Assembly: GCF_016921115.1 (NCBI RefSeq)
Contig: NZ_JAFFZS010000001.1
Span: forward strand, 496,001-560,000
Reading direction: 5' to 3'
DNA length: 64,000 bases
Source: Streptomyces actuosus
GTDB taxonomy: Bacteria; Actinomycetota; Actinomycetes; Streptomycetales; Streptomycetaceae
Shown: positions 54,634 to 62,858 of the stretch, one piece after another
How the letters are laid out: the number at the start of each line of letters is the position of its first letter
Position numbering within the stretch: the stretch's first letter is position 1
The notes under the pieces: model-generated
Database searches by the model: none
Told to the model about the DNA's origin: nothing
Seen by the model: the letters and a program-made list of their open reading frames with translations, nothing else
Made by a program: the position numbers and the translations under genes

Positions 54634-54998
54634 CAGGGCTTCCCCTGCCCGCCGGGTCCGCCCGGCGCCGTCCCGTCCGCCGCGCGAGGCCGCACGGTGA
54701 AGGGTGCCACCGCCCGGATCACGGACGGCGGAGCGGGCTCCACAGGTGGGCTCGCGGGCCCCGCGTACGAGGATGCGGGCTCCGCGAGCGCGGGCTCCGC
54801 GAGCGCGAGAGGCCCGTGGGCGCGGGGCCCGGTCCTGTGGACTCCGCGGACGTCCTGGCACAGGTCGCGGTGCGGAGTGGCAGACGGGCGGGGCGCGGAC
54901 GGCACCGGGGCTTCGCCCATGGCGCCCACCCGGTCGGTGAGCCTCCCGGCCGGGCCCGGCCGGTGCGCGCCCTCGCGGATCGGGAAGGGGTGGCCCAT
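54633..54998 (-). CDS. Pro/Ala-rich hypothetical protein coupled to the PGA hydrolase-like gene
   Basis: A 121-codon frame starts at ATG 54998 with a strong GGGAGGAG seven bases upstream and ends with TGA overlapping the next start (TGATG). Third-position GC is very high through the frame, as expected of a real gene here. The product is Pro/Ala-rich, with a direct repeat LAEPALAEPA and no recognisable domain. It may be a leader or disordered partner. I include it because of the ribosome site and coupling, not similarity. Confidence 0.45.
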   Translation of the reverse strand: MGHPFPIREGAHRPGPAGRLTDRVGAMGEAPVPSAPRPSATPHRDLCQDVRGVHRTGPRAHGPLALAEPALAEPASSYAGPASPPVEPAPPSVIRAVAPFTVRPRAADGTAPGGPGGQGKP

Positions 54999-55038
54999 GT
55001 GCCGGCTCCTCCCGGGGTTCGTGACGGGTCTCCGCCTG

Positions 55039-55067
55039 TTGTCCGACTGGTTTGTCAGGACAAGAAT
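55039..55067 (+). promoter_or_regulatory. Promoter/operator upstream of iolG-like gene
   Basis: TTGTCC (55039-55044) and AAGAAT (55062-55067) are separated by 17 bases. Between and over them is TTTGTCAGGACA (55051-55062), whose TTGTC-AG-GACAA core is a dyad. The same 12 bases occur at 61625-61636. The distance to the start at 55318 is about 250 bases, so a long leader is implied; the site could also serve the leftward frame at 54998. Confidence 0.55.
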
Positions 55068-55317
55068 GGCAGCGCCGAGCAGGCCTGTCATCGTGCCCCC
55101 CCCGCACCGGCCCGGCTCCGCGGCGGCCCGCGGCAGCGTCCGCAGGCGGGGCAGGATCGTCCGGCCGGAGGAGATCGCCGCCCGGGGTCCCCGCCGTGCG
55201 GCCGGACCGGGACCGTCCGGTGACCGGCGGGTGATCGACTGGGGGCCGGGGGCGCCCCGGCGGTCCCGGCGCGACACCCCGTCAGCACTGTCCGCACCCG
55301 CGCGTCCAAGGAGCAGC
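55068..55317. other. Leader region of iolG-like gene
   Basis: No credible gene lies in these 250 bases. In related clusters a GntR-type regulator gene often lies at this position; nothing of it remains visible. Confidence 0.35.
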
Positions 55318-56322
55318 ATGCGAATCGGAATCCTCGGCCTCGGCCGTATCGGCGCCTTCCACGCCGCGACCCTCTCCGGGCTCGACGCCGTCGAGTCGCT
55401 CGTCGTCACGGACCCGTTCACCGACGCGGCCAAGGCCGCGGGCGAGCGCTTCGGTGCCGAGGTCGTGGACTCACCCGAGGCCCTGCTGGCGTCCGGGGTG
55501 GACAGCATCGTCGTGGCGGCGGCGACCGATGCGCACCCGGCGCTGATCCGGGCCGGCGTCGACGCGGGTGTCCCCGTCTTCTGCGAGAAGCCCGTGGCCC
55601 GCACCATGGCCGGGGGCACGGAGGTGCTGAAGGCCGTCCAGGACCGGGGGGTCCCGGTGCAGATCGGCTACAACCGCCGCTTCGACGCCGGGTTCCGCAC
55701 CGCACGTGCCGCCGTGCGCGCCGGGGCGCTGGGCACCCTGCACACCGTGCGGTCCACGACGCTCGATCCGGCGCCGCCCCCCGCGGCGTACATCGCGGCG
55801 TCCGGCGGGATCTTCCGCGACTGCGCGGTGCACGACTTCGACATCATCCGCTGGGTGACCGGGCGCGAGGTCGCCGAGGTCTACGCCGCAGGCGGCAACC
55901 GCGGCGCGGCCTACATCGCGGAGGCGGGCGACGCCGACACCACCGCCGCGCTCCTCACCCTGGACGACGGCACCCTCGCGGTGGTGTCCAACTCGCGCCA
56001 CAACGGGCGCGGTTACGACGTCCGCATGGAGCTGCACGGGTTCACCGACTCCCTCGCCGTAGGTCTCGACGACGGGCTGCCGCTGCGCTCGGCCGAAGCG
56101 GGTGTCGCGTTCCCGGCCGGCCCGCCGCACGCGTTCTTCCTGGACCGCTTCGCCGCCGCCTACCGTGCCGAACTCGCCGTCTTCACCGAGGTCGTCGCCG
56201 GCACCCGGCCGTCCCCGTGCACCGTCGAGGACGCTCTGGAGGCCGGCTGGATCGCCGAGGCCTGCACGCGGTCGCTGCACGAGCGCCGGCCGGTGGCACC
56301 GGCGGAGGTCCGGTCGCGCTGA
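55318..56322 (+). CDS. iolG: Inositol 2-dehydrogenase-like Gfo/Idh/MocA oxidoreductase
   Basis: The 334-residue protein has the Rossmann start RIGILGLGRIGAFHAATLSG, the EKP motif VPVFCEKPVARTM and the catalytic segment GGIFRDCAVHDFDIIRWVTG (Asp and His), as in myo-inositol 2-dehydrogenases. It is expected to oxidise myo-inositol to 2-keto-myo-inositol with NAD. ATG at 55318 follows AAGGAGCAGC. It lies in the same cluster as iolB, an aldolase and an inositol-type importer. Specificity between inositol isomers cannot be read from sequence alone. Confidence 0.83.
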   Translation: MRIGILGLGRIGAFHAATLSGLDAVESLVVTDPFTDAAKAAGERFGAEVVDSPEALLASGVDSIVVAAATDAHPALIRAGVDAGVPVFCEKPVARTMAGGTEVLKAVQDRGVPVQIGYNRRFDAGFRTARAAVRAGALGTLHTVRSTTLDPAPPPAAYIAASGGIFRDCAVHDFDIIRWVTGREVAEVYAAGGNRGAAYIAEAGDADTTAALLTLDDGTLAVVSNSRHNGRGYDVRMELHGFTDSLAVGLDDGLPLRSAEAGVAFPAGPPHAFFLDRFAAAYRAELAVFTEVVAGTRPSPCTVEDALEAGWIAEACTRSLHERRPVAPAEVRSR

Positions 56323-56474
56323 CCAGGGCGTGTTTCGACAGTGGCGTCGTCCGCCCGGAGTGCGGTGTTCGCGGCGTCCGGTGCGGTGCGTCGCGCGGTG
56401 GAGGGTCGCCCCGCGTACGGGGTGATACGCGGGCGATCCCGCCGACCGCGTCCCAGCCTCACCGGGCACTACAC

Positions 56475-57047
56475 CTACCGCGCCGGGGCGGTGCGCGCGT
56501 GCAGATGGCCGTCGAGGGGGTGCGCGGGCGGCACGGCGGGCAGCACCGTGACGAGGTCGTACCCGCAGGCGCGGGCGACCCGGCAGGAGGCCGCGTTGTC
56601 CACCTGGTGCACCAGCTCCAGGCGGGCCGGCCCCTCGGCGCCGAACGCGTCGAAGGCCCACACGGTGAGCGCCCGCAGCGCCCGGGAGGCGACGTGCCGG
56701 CCGCGCGCGTGGGCGGCCGTCCAGTAGCCGACCTCGGCGACGGGCAGACCCGGGGTGCCGTACTTGAGGACGACGTGCCCCACCAGGTCGTCGCGCGCGC
56801 CGTCCGCCCGAGGTTCCGTCACGGCGAACGCGAACCGCCGGCGCGTCTCCCGGCCGCGGATCTGCTCCCGCAGCCAGCGCTCCGCGCTCGTCTCGTCCTC
56901 CACGGGAAAACCGGTCCAGCGGCGCAGGGCGTCGTCGCGGCCGAGCGCGGCCAGGTCGGCGGCGTCCGCGAGGCGCCAGGGACGCAGGGCGAGAGCGGGA
57001 GCGGTGGAGGTGGCTGGTGCCTCCAGGCGTACGGTGGGCAGGTCCAT
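56475..57047 (-). CDS. GNAT-family N-acetyltransferase (RimJ/RimL type)
   Basis: The 190-residue protein follows the RimJ-like plan: LRPWRLADAADLAALGRDDA, GHVVLKYGTPGLPVAEVGYW, ARGRHVASRALRALTVWAFD (acetyl-CoA site), and LELVHQVDNAASCRVARACG. It probably acetylates an N-terminus or small amine. ATG at 57047. It interrupts the inositol cluster, on the same strand as the importer operon but with its own spacing of about 500 bases and a decayed gene between. Confidence 0.85.
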   Translation of the reverse strand: MDLPTVRLEAPATSTAPALALRPWRLADAADLAALGRDDALRRWTGFPVEDETSAERWLREQIRGRETRRRFAFAVTEPRADGARDDLVGHVVLKYGTPGLPVAEVGYWTAAHARGRHVASRALRALTVWAFDAFGAEGPARLELVHQVDNAASCRVARACGYDLVTVLPAVPPAHPLDGHLHARTAPAR

Positions 57048-57256
57048 GGCAGGAGCGTACGCGGCTGCCGGGCGGGTGCCCTGCTCGGGACGGTCCACCG
57101 GGCAGGTCGCGCCGTCCGGTGGGGTGCGGCGCGCGGCGGAGCGCGGGGCGCGTCCCGTCGGTGGGCGGAGCGGGCGGCACCCGGCAGGGGTGGCGGAATG
57201 CGGTGAGGGCCGGTGGGGCGGTCGGGTGCCCGGGGCCTTCCGGTCACCGCGCCGGG

Positions 57257-57545
57257 TCACTGGAAGACGGCCAGCGGGCGCTCCACGATCGTCTCCCTGG
57301 TGTCCGGGTCCCAGCTCGTCACCTTTCCCCGGCAGTGGGCTCGGAAGACGCCCTGCAGCGGACGGGGACTTCTCGTGCGCGTCGACCATGCGTCCACCGG
57401 TCAGCGTCGCGATCCGTCGCAGTGCGGTGGCGTCGGCCTCACCGAAGTGGATCGGGTGGGTGGGAACGGCGCGGGCGGCGGCCGGGCACGCCCGGTACCG
57501 CTCGGTGAACGCGGTGGCGCCGAGGCCCGCGTTGTTTCGAGGTGT
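57257..57545 (-). pseudogene. VWA-domain protein C-terminal remnant, frameshifted
   Basis: One minus-strand frame reads RAVPTHPIHFGEADATALRR then IATLTGGRMVDAHEKSP, the last strand/helix of a von Willebrand A domain (compare FGEAD...L...TGG). After a shift near 57357 the other frame goes on with LQGVFRAHCRGKVTSWDPDT then RETIVERPLAVFQ and a TGA at 57257. The MIDAS part is missing. The two frames fit end to end, so one indel inactivated the gene after a larger 5' deletion. Confidence 0.6.
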
Positions 57546-57570
57546 GACGGCCTTTTGCGGACCGGGCTCC

Positions 57571-58473
57571 TCAGGCCCCGCAGGAGCGCAGGAACCTCCT
57601 GGTGCGTTGCGCGATCGGCAGCGGCCGGTCGGGGGCGCAGGGGTACATGTCCTGCTCGACGATGGCGAACAGCTCCACCCCCAGCGCCTGGGCTGCGGTC
57701 AGAACGGGTTCCAGGGCCGGCACCCCGGAGGGCGGTTCGCACATCACTCCGCGCTGCACGGCGGGCCCGAAGGCGATGCCGTTGTTCACCACGTCGGCGA
57801 GGATCTCCGGGTCGACCTGCTTGAGGTGCAGGTAGCCGATGCGCTCGCCGTAGGTCTGGATCAGCTTGACGCTGTCGCCGCCGCAGTAGGCGTAGTGCCC
57901 GGTGTCCAGGCAGAGGTTGACCAGGTCGGAGTCGGTGGCGTCGAGGAAGTGCTCGACGTGGGTCTCGGTGTCGAGGTGGGTGTCGGCGTGCGGGTGGACG
58001 ACGATGTCCAGGCCGTAGGTCTCCCTCACGCGGTGGGCGAGGCGCTCGGTGCCCCGCGTGAGGTGGGCCCACTGCTCGGCCGTCAGCTCCGGCGGCTCCA
58101 GGATCCGCGCGGTCCTGTCGTCGCGCCAGAAGGACGGGATGACGACGAGGTGCCGGGCGCCCATGGCGCGGGTGAGGGCGGCGACCTGGCGTACGTGCTC
58201 CCAGGTCGACTCCCATACCGACGGTCCGCGGTGCAGGCCGGTGAAGACCGTGCCGGCGGAGACCTTCAGGTCCCGCCGGACCACCTCGTCGGTGAGCCGG
58301 GCGGGGTCGGTGGGCAGGTAGCCGTGGGGGCCGAGTTCGATCCACTCGTAGCCGGCTTCGGCGACCTCGTCCAGGAAGCGGTCCCAGGGCACCTGCTGCG
58401 GGTCGTCCGGGAACCAGACGCCCCAGGAGTCGGGGGCGGAGCCGACGCGGATGCGGTCGAGGGCGGCGGGCAT
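57571..58473 (-). CDS. TIM-barrel sugar-phosphate isomerase/epimerase-like protein (IolE/IolH type)
   Basis: The 300-residue protein has the AP-endonuclease-2 barrel fold. Landmarks are VGSAPDSWGVWFPDDPQQVP at the start, GYEWIELGPHGYLPTDPARL, HLVVIPSFW, DIVVHPHADTHLDTETHVEH and LCLDTGHYAYCGGDSVKL (metal-binding Asp/His). The NSWGV-like opening is typical of 2-keto-myo-inositol dehydratase (IolE) and the related IolH. It is the last gene of the importer operon, starting one base after the ATPase stop. Dehydration of 2-ketoinositol is the likely role; IolH-like isomerase is the alternative. Confidence 0.82.
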   Translation of the reverse strand: MPAALDRIRVGSAPDSWGVWFPDDPQQVPWDRFLDEVAEAGYEWIELGPHGYLPTDPARLTDEVVRRDLKVSAGTVFTGLHRGPSVWESTWEHVRQVAALTRAMGARHLVVIPSFWRDDRTARILEPPELTAEQWAHLTRGTERLAHRVRETYGLDIVVHPHADTHLDTETHVEHFLDATDSDLVNLCLDTGHYAYCGGDSVKLIQTYGERIGYLHLKQVDPEILADVVNNGIAFGPAVQRGVMCEPPSGVPALEPVLTAAQALGVELFAIVEQDMYPCAPDRPLPIAQRTRRFLRSCGA

Positions 58474-58474
58474 G

Positions 58475-59386
58475 TCAGGGCGTTCCTTCCTCGGTGCCGG
58501 TCGTCACCGGCGCGCAGGGGTCCCCCTCGGGGGGTCCCTCGGCGCCCGCGTGGTGGACCTGGGCCAGTTCGTGCTCGAGGGCGGCGAGTTCGGCGCCGCC
58601 CGCCATGTGGTGCGTCAGCTCCTGAAGGCTCACCTCGCTGCGGTCGGCGGAGAGTTCGAGGGTACCGAGGCGCAGCACGCTGAAGTGGTCCCCGACCAGG
58701 TAGGCGTGGTGCGGGTTGTGGGTGACGAGGACGACGCCGAGGCCGCGGTCGCGGGCGGCGGCGATGTACTTGAGCACCACACCGGACTGCTTGACGCCGA
58801 GGGCGGCGGTGGGCTCGTCCAGGACCAGGACGCGGGCGCCGAAATGGACGGCGCGGGCGATCGCGACGCACTGGCGCTGGCCGCCGGAGAGCGTGCCGAC
58901 GGGCTGTTCGAGGTCGTCGAGGGCGATGCCCATGCTGCGCAGTTCACTGTCGGCCGTCCTCTTCATCGCCGCGATGTCCAGGCGGCGGAAGGGCCAGGGG
59001 CCCCTGGTCGTCTCGGAGCCGAGGAAGAAGTTGCGCCACACCGGCATCAGCGGGACGGTCGCCAGGTCCTGGTAGACGGCGGCGATGCCCCGGTCGAGGG
59101 CGTCGCGGGGGCTGCGGAAGCGGACCGGGGCGCCGTCGACGAGGAACTCGCCCTCGGTGTGTCGGTGCAGCCCCGAGACGATCTTGATGAGGGTGGATTT
59201 CCCGGCGCCGTTGTCGCCGAGGACGCACGTGACCCGGCCGGGGCGGACGGCGAGGTCGACGTCGTGCAGGGCGCGGACGGCGCCGTAGGACTTGCCGGCG
59301 CCCCGCAGTTCGGCCAGGGGCGTCCCACCCGGCGGGGGTGTGCCGGCGGCTGCGCCGCCGTGTGTGCCGATGGCGTCGGTGGTCAT
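58475..59386 (-). CDS. Sugar/inositol ABC importer, ATP-binding protein
   Basis: The 303-residue ATPase has a single nucleotide-binding domain, not the two of RbsA/IatA. Walker A is [18 protein letters not shown], the signature [16 protein letters not shown], Walker [16 protein letters not shown], and the H-loop [14 protein letters not shown]. Half-size carbohydrate ATPases of this type act as dimers with an RbsC-like permease. It starts four bases after the permease stop. The N-terminal 25 residues are Gly/Pro-rich and may not be structured. Confidence 0.9.
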   Translation of the reverse strand: MTTDAIGTHGGAAAGTPPPGGTPLAELRGAGKSYGAVRALHDVDLAVRPGRVTCVLGDNGAGKSTLIKIVSGLHRHTEGEFLVDGAPVRFRSPRDALDRGIAAVYQDLATVPLMPVWRNFFLGSETTRGPWPFRRLDIAAMKRTADSELRSMGIALDDLEQPVGTLSGGQRQCVAIARAVHFGARVLVLDEPTAALGVKQSGVVLKYIAAARDRGLGVVLVTHNPHHAYLVGDHFSVLRLGTLELSADRSEVSLQELTHHMAGGAELAALEHELAQVHHAGAEGPPEGDPCAPVTTGTEEGTP

Positions 59387-59390
59387 GGCG

Positions 59391-60479
59391 TCACCTCCGG
59401 GAGGCCGTGCGCCGGACGTACAGGTTGACGAGGACGGCGCCGAGGAGCATCACGCCGAGGAAGGCCTTGAACCAGTCGGGGTTCCAGCCGGCGTAGACGA
59501 TGCCCTGGTTCACCAGGCCGAACATGAAGGCGCCGAAGACCGGGCCGACGGCCGAACCCTGGCCGCCGGTGAGCAGGCAGCCGCCGATGACGGCCGCGGC
59601 GATGTAGATCAGCTCCTGGCCGACGCCCTCGCCGGACTGCACCGTGTGGAAGGAGAACAGGTTGTGCATGCCGACGAACCAGGCGCCGAAACCGACCGCC
59701 ATGAACAGGATGATCTTGGTGCGGTCCACGGGGACGCCGACGGCGCGGGCGGATTCCCGGGCGCCACCGACCGCGAAGACCCAGTTGCCGAACCGGGTGC
59801 GCAGCAGCACCCAGGTGGCCAGCGCCGCGAAGAGCAGCCACCACAGCACGGTGGTCTTCACCTGGACCCCGCCGACACCGAACGACGAGGCGAAGATCTG
59901 CCGGGCCCGGTCGAAGCCGTCCATGTCGCTGATGTCGTCGGTGGCGACGTTGCCGGTGACGCGCTTGGTCACGGCGAGGTTGACGCCCTGGAGGATCAGG
60001 AAGGTGCCGAGGGTGACGAGGAAGCTGGGCAGGCCGGTCCGCACCACCAACCAGCCGTTGAGGGCACCGATCGCCAGCGACACCAGCAGGGCGACGACGA
60101 CGCCGGTCCAGACGTTCACCGTCAGCTGGTAGCTCAGCATGCTCGCGGTGAGCGCCGAGGTGATCACGGCGACGCCGGAGGACAGGTCGAACTCGCCGCC
60201 GATCATCAGCAGGGCAACGGGCAGGGCCATGATGCCGATGGTCGAGGACTGGTAGAGGATCGTGGCCGTCGAGCCGCCGTGGCGGACGGCCGGAGCCGCG
60301 ACGAGGAAGAAGACGAGGACCGCCAGGGCCCCGAGGAGGACGCCCACCTCGGGCCGGGCCAGCAGGGCGACCGCCGGGGAGCGGCGCCGGGCGCGGTCGC
60401 TCCCGCCGCCGCCCGGGACCGGCGCGCCCGCTCCCGGTGCGCCCGGGGCAGGCGGGGCCTGCCGGGCCGTGCTGCTCAT
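59391..60479 (-). CDS. Sugar/inositol ABC importer, permease
   Basis: The 362-residue membrane protein is of the RbsC/BPD_transp_2 type with about nine helices. The conserved cytoplasmic-loop segments are [20 protein letters not shown] and [20 protein letters not shown]. Another is [20 protein letters not shown] near the end. An N-terminal tail of about 35 residues is Pro/Gly-rich. Its start overlaps the binding-protein stop by four bases. It forms the channel of the importer with the ATPase gene next to it. Confidence 0.9.
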   Translation of the reverse strand: MSSTARQAPPAPGAPGAGAPVPGGGGSDRARRRSPAVALLARPEVGVLLGALAVLVFFLVAAPAVRHGGSTATILYQSSTIGIMALPVALLMIGGEFDLSSGVAVITSALTASMLSYQLTVNVWTGVVVALLVSLAIGALNGWLVVRTGLPSFLVTLGTFLILQGVNLAVTKRVTGNVATDDISDMDGFDRARQIFASSFGVGGVQVKTTVLWWLLFAALATWVLLRTRFGNWVFAVGGARESARAVGVPVDRTKIILFMAVGFGAWFVGMHNLFSFHTVQSGEGVGQELIYIAAAVIGGCLLTGGQGSAVGPVFGAFMFGLVNQGIVYAGWNPDWFKAFLGVMLLGAVLVNLYVRRTASRR

Positions 60480-61507
60480 CGGGTGCCCTTCGCGGCGAAG
60501 GCGTCGATCCGGGCGACGTTCCCCCGGTCGACGAAGGCCGGACCGGTCAGCACCGGCTGCTCACCGCCGCCCAGGTAGTTGCCGTTGGTCCGGTACAGCC
60601 ACAGGGAGTCGACCGCGAGGTAGCCCTGGAGCCAGGGCTGCTGGTCGACGGCGAACTCGATACTGCCCCCGGCGATCGCGCCGGTCAGTTCCTTGTTCAG
60701 GTCGAAGGTCACCACCTTCGCGCTGCTGCCGGCCTCGGCGACCGACTGGGTGGCGGTCAGCGCGATCGGGGCGCCCAGCGCGACGACGTGGTCGATCGAG
60801 GGGTCCTGCTCGAGCTTGGCGGTGACGGTCGCCTTCACCGACGGCATGTCGGCGCCGTTGACGTAGAGGTTCTCCACGGTGCCGGAGAACGTCCCGCGCA
60901 CGCCGTCGCAGCGCTGGGTGAGGCCTATGTTGCCCTGTTCCTGGACGACGCAGACGGCGTTCTGCGCGCCGGCCTCGTTCAGCCGGCTGCCGAGGGCCCG
61001 GCCCGCCACGGTCTCGTCCTGGCCGAAGAACTCCAGCAGGCCCAGCTTCTTCCACTCGCTCAGCCCGGAGTTGAGGCCGACCACGGGGATGCCCGCCCTG
61101 CGCGCCGTGCCGACGACGTCCTTCAGGGCGTCCGGTTTGGCCAGGGTGACCGCGATGCCGTCCACCTTCTGGTCCACGGCGTTCTGGACCAGATTCGCCT
61201 GACCGCCCGCGTTCGGGTCGGCCGAGTAGACCAGCCTGATGTTGTCCTTGGCCGCGGCGGCCTCGGCGCCCTTGCGGACGATGTCCCAGAAGGTGTCGCC
61301 GGGCGACTGGTGCGTGACCAGGGCGACGGTCATGCGGGGCGTGGTGGCCTTGCCCGCGGAGGCGCCCGCGCCGCCCTCCTCGGCCTTCTTGCCGCCGGAG
61401 CCGCTGGAGCAGCCGGCGAGGATCAGGACCGCCGCGGCGGCCAGGGCGAGGGCGGGGGCGAGTCCGCGGGGGCGGGCGGGGCGGGCAGAGCGGGCAGAGC
61501 GGTCCAT
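60476..61507 (-). CDS. Sugar/inositol-binding lipoprotein of the ABC importer
   Basis: The 343-residue periplasmic-binding protein (family 1/RbsB type) has a lipoprotein signal with lipobox ILAGCSSG. An Ala/Gly linker leads to the sugar-binding domain (VALVTHQSPGDTFWDIVRKG, DGIAVTLAKPDALKDVVGTA, VVALGAPIALTATQSVAEAG). It is first in the leftward importer operon and would be anchored on the outer face of the membrane. The promoter TTGACA-N17-TTGGAT lies at 61593-61621. A cyclitol substrate is inferred from the flanking iol genes. Confidence 0.9.
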   Translation of the reverse strand: MDRSARSARPARPRGLAPALALAAAAVLILAGCSSGSGGKKAEEGGAGASAGKATTPRMTVALVTHQSPGDTFWDIVRKGAEAAAAKDNIRLVYSADPNAGGQANLVQNAVDQKVDGIAVTLAKPDALKDVVGTARRAGIPVVGLNSGLSEWKKLGLLEFFGQDETVAGRALGSRLNEAGAQNAVCVVQEQGNIGLTQRCDGVRGTFSGTVENLYVNGADMPSVKATVTAKLEQDPSIDHVVALGAPIALTATQSVAEAGSSAKVVTFDLNKELTGAIAGGSIEFAVDQQPWLQGYLAVDSLWLYRTNGNYLGGGEQPVLTGPAFVDRGNVARIDAFAAKGTR

Positions 61508-61592
61508 CTCTCCGGCACCTCACTGTGCGACGGGGGAAGGGTGGAATCGCGGCGGGAGGATCGCCGCGGCCGTGCTGATGCGCTGGGACCGG

Positions 61593-61621
61593 ATCCAAGT
61601 CCTCGGCATGCCCAGTGTCAA
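61593..61621 (-). promoter_or_regulatory. Promoter of the importer operon
   Basis: On the minus strand, TTGACA (61621-61616) and TTGGAT (61598-61593) are separated by exactly 17 bases, 86 bases before the binding-protein start codon. The operator-like TTTGTCAGGACA adjoins it upstream. Confidence 0.65.
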
Positions 61622-61624
61622 TAC

Positions 61625-61636
61625 TTTGTCAGGACA
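61625..61636. promoter_or_regulatory. Operator-like TTTGTCAGGACA, identical to site at 55051
   Basis: This is an exact 12-base match to the site upstream of the iolG-like gene. It lies between the divergent promoters of the importer operon and the iolC/aldolase/iolB genes. TGTCCGTACA at 61659-61668 may be a second, weaker copy. GntR-family inositol regulators of actinobacteria are known to bind TGTC-N-ACA-like sequences; assignment to such a regulator is inference. Confidence 0.6.
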
Positions 61637-61673
61637 TCATTTCAGCGACAGGTTCGAATGTCCGTACAAAATG

Positions 61674-61702
61674 TTGACAGCGTCGGCCCCGGCGCCTACA
61701 CC
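61674..61702 (+). promoter_or_regulatory. Promoter of the iolC-remnant/aldolase/iolB operon
   Basis: TTGACA (61674-61679) and TACACC (61697-61702) are separated by 17 bases, 46 bases upstream of the ATG at 61749. Confidence 0.6.
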
Positions 61703-61748
61703 TGGGAGGCGGCAGGGCCATCGCCCCCGCATCGAGGAGCGTCGCGCA

Positions 61749-61969
61749 TGTTCGATCTGATCGCCATGGGCTGTACCGGAGTTGATCCGTACCCCCCGCG
61801 GCGCCGCGTACCCCTGGAGCGGGTGGGGAGCTTCGACGGGTACCCCGGCAAGGTGTTCGGCTCCGAAGTCCCTGCCGCGTCCCGTCCCACCCGCCCGTCG
61901 GTGAGGACCGCACCCGCGGCGCCCGGCGGACGCCTCCCGCGGTACCGCCGGACGGAGCCGCGGTCGTGA
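61749..61969 (+). pseudogene. iolC: iolC (5-dehydro-2-deoxygluconokinase) remnant with large internal deletion
   Basis: The frame keeps the GAGGAG ribosome site and the first 33 or so residues of IolC (MFDLIAMGCTGVDPYPPRRR, then VPLERVGSFDGYPGK; compare DLIxMGRxGVDLYP in intact proteins). It then reads through an unrelated Arg/Pro-rich stretch to a stop that overlaps the next start (GTGA at 61966). The whole kinase domain, about 280 residues, including the ATP and substrate sites, is lost. The reading frame and coupling to the aldolase gene remain, which fits an internal deletion. It cannot be a kinase. Confidence 0.8.
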
Positions 61970-62844
61970 CCATCGGCATCCCCGACCTGGTGTCGGTCCG
62001 CGCCCGGCACCCCGAGGCCGTCGCCGAGGCAGCGGCCCGGCGCTCGCGCCGCCCCCTGGTGCGCGACGGCGGCCGTCTGATGATCGTCGCCGCCGACCAT
62101 CCGGCGCGCGGCGTCCTCGGCGCCGGCGACCGCCCCCTGGCCATGGCGCATCGCGCCGATCTCCTTCGGCGGCTCTGCGTGGCCCTGTCCCGGCCCGGCG
62201 TCGACGGGGTCCTCGCCAGCGCCGACGTCCTGGAGGACCTGCTCCTGCTCGGCGTGCTGGAGGACAAGATCGTCATGGGCTCGATGAACCGCGGTGGACT
62301 GGCCGGGGCGGTCTTCGAGATGGACGACCGCTTCACCGGCCACCGCGCCGCCGACCTCGCCCGGCTCCGCTTCGACGCGGGCAAACTGCTGCTGCGCATC
62401 GACCACACCGACGCCGGCTCGCTCACCACCCTGGAGAGCGCCGCCCGCGCCGTCGACGACATGGCAGCGCACCGGCTGCCGGTGTTCGTCGAGCCGTTCG
62501 TCTGCCGTCGGGTCGACGGCCGCGTGTGCAACGACCTGTCGGCCGAGGCCGTCACCCGCTCCATCGCCATCGCCTCGGGCCTGGGCGGCACCTCCGCCTA
62601 CACCTGGCTGAAACTCCCCGTCACCGACGACCCGGACGACATGGCCGCGGTGCTGGAGACCTCGAGCCTGCCGGCCGTGCTGCTCGGCGGGGACGTCGGG
62701 GCGGACCAGGAGGCCGCCTACGAGCGGTGGGGCAAGGCGCTGCGCCTGCCCGCCGTCCAGGGCATGGTGGTCGGCCGCTCGCTGCTCTACCCGGCCGGGG
62801 GCAGCGTCGCGGAGGCGGTCGACACGGCCGTGGGGCTGTTGTGA
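61966..62844 (+). CDS. Cgl0159-type (beta/alpha)8 aldolase of the inositol pathway
   Basis: The 292-residue protein matches the Cgl0159 family found in actinobacterial iol clusters, related to LacD/DeoC-type aldolases. Landmarks are VRDGGRLMIVAADHPARGVL, VMGSMNRGGLAGAVFEMDDR, GTSAYTWLKLPVTDDPDDMA and VQGMVVGRSLLYPAGGSV. It is thought to cleave the phosphorylated 2-deoxy-5-keto-gluconate, a step normally following IolC. GTG at 61966 overlaps the remnant iolC stop, so translation may still be coupled to that frame. IolB begins 14 bases after its stop. Confidence 0.82.
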   Translation: MTIGIPDLVSVRARHPEAVAEAAARRSRRPLVRDGGRLMIVAADHPARGVLGAGDRPLAMAHRADLLRRLCVALSRPGVDGVLASADVLEDLLLLGVLEDKIVMGSMNRGGLAGAVFEMDDRFTGHRAADLARLRFDAGKLLLRIDHTDAGSLTTLESAARAVDDMAAHRLPVFVEPFVCRRVDGRVCNDLSAEAVTRSIAIASGLGGTSAYTWLKLPVTDDPDDMAAVLETSSLPAVLLGGDVGADQEAAYERWGKALRLPAVQGMVVGRSLLYPAGGSVAEAVDTAVGLL

Positions 62845-62858
62845 CCCGGAGGCACCGC

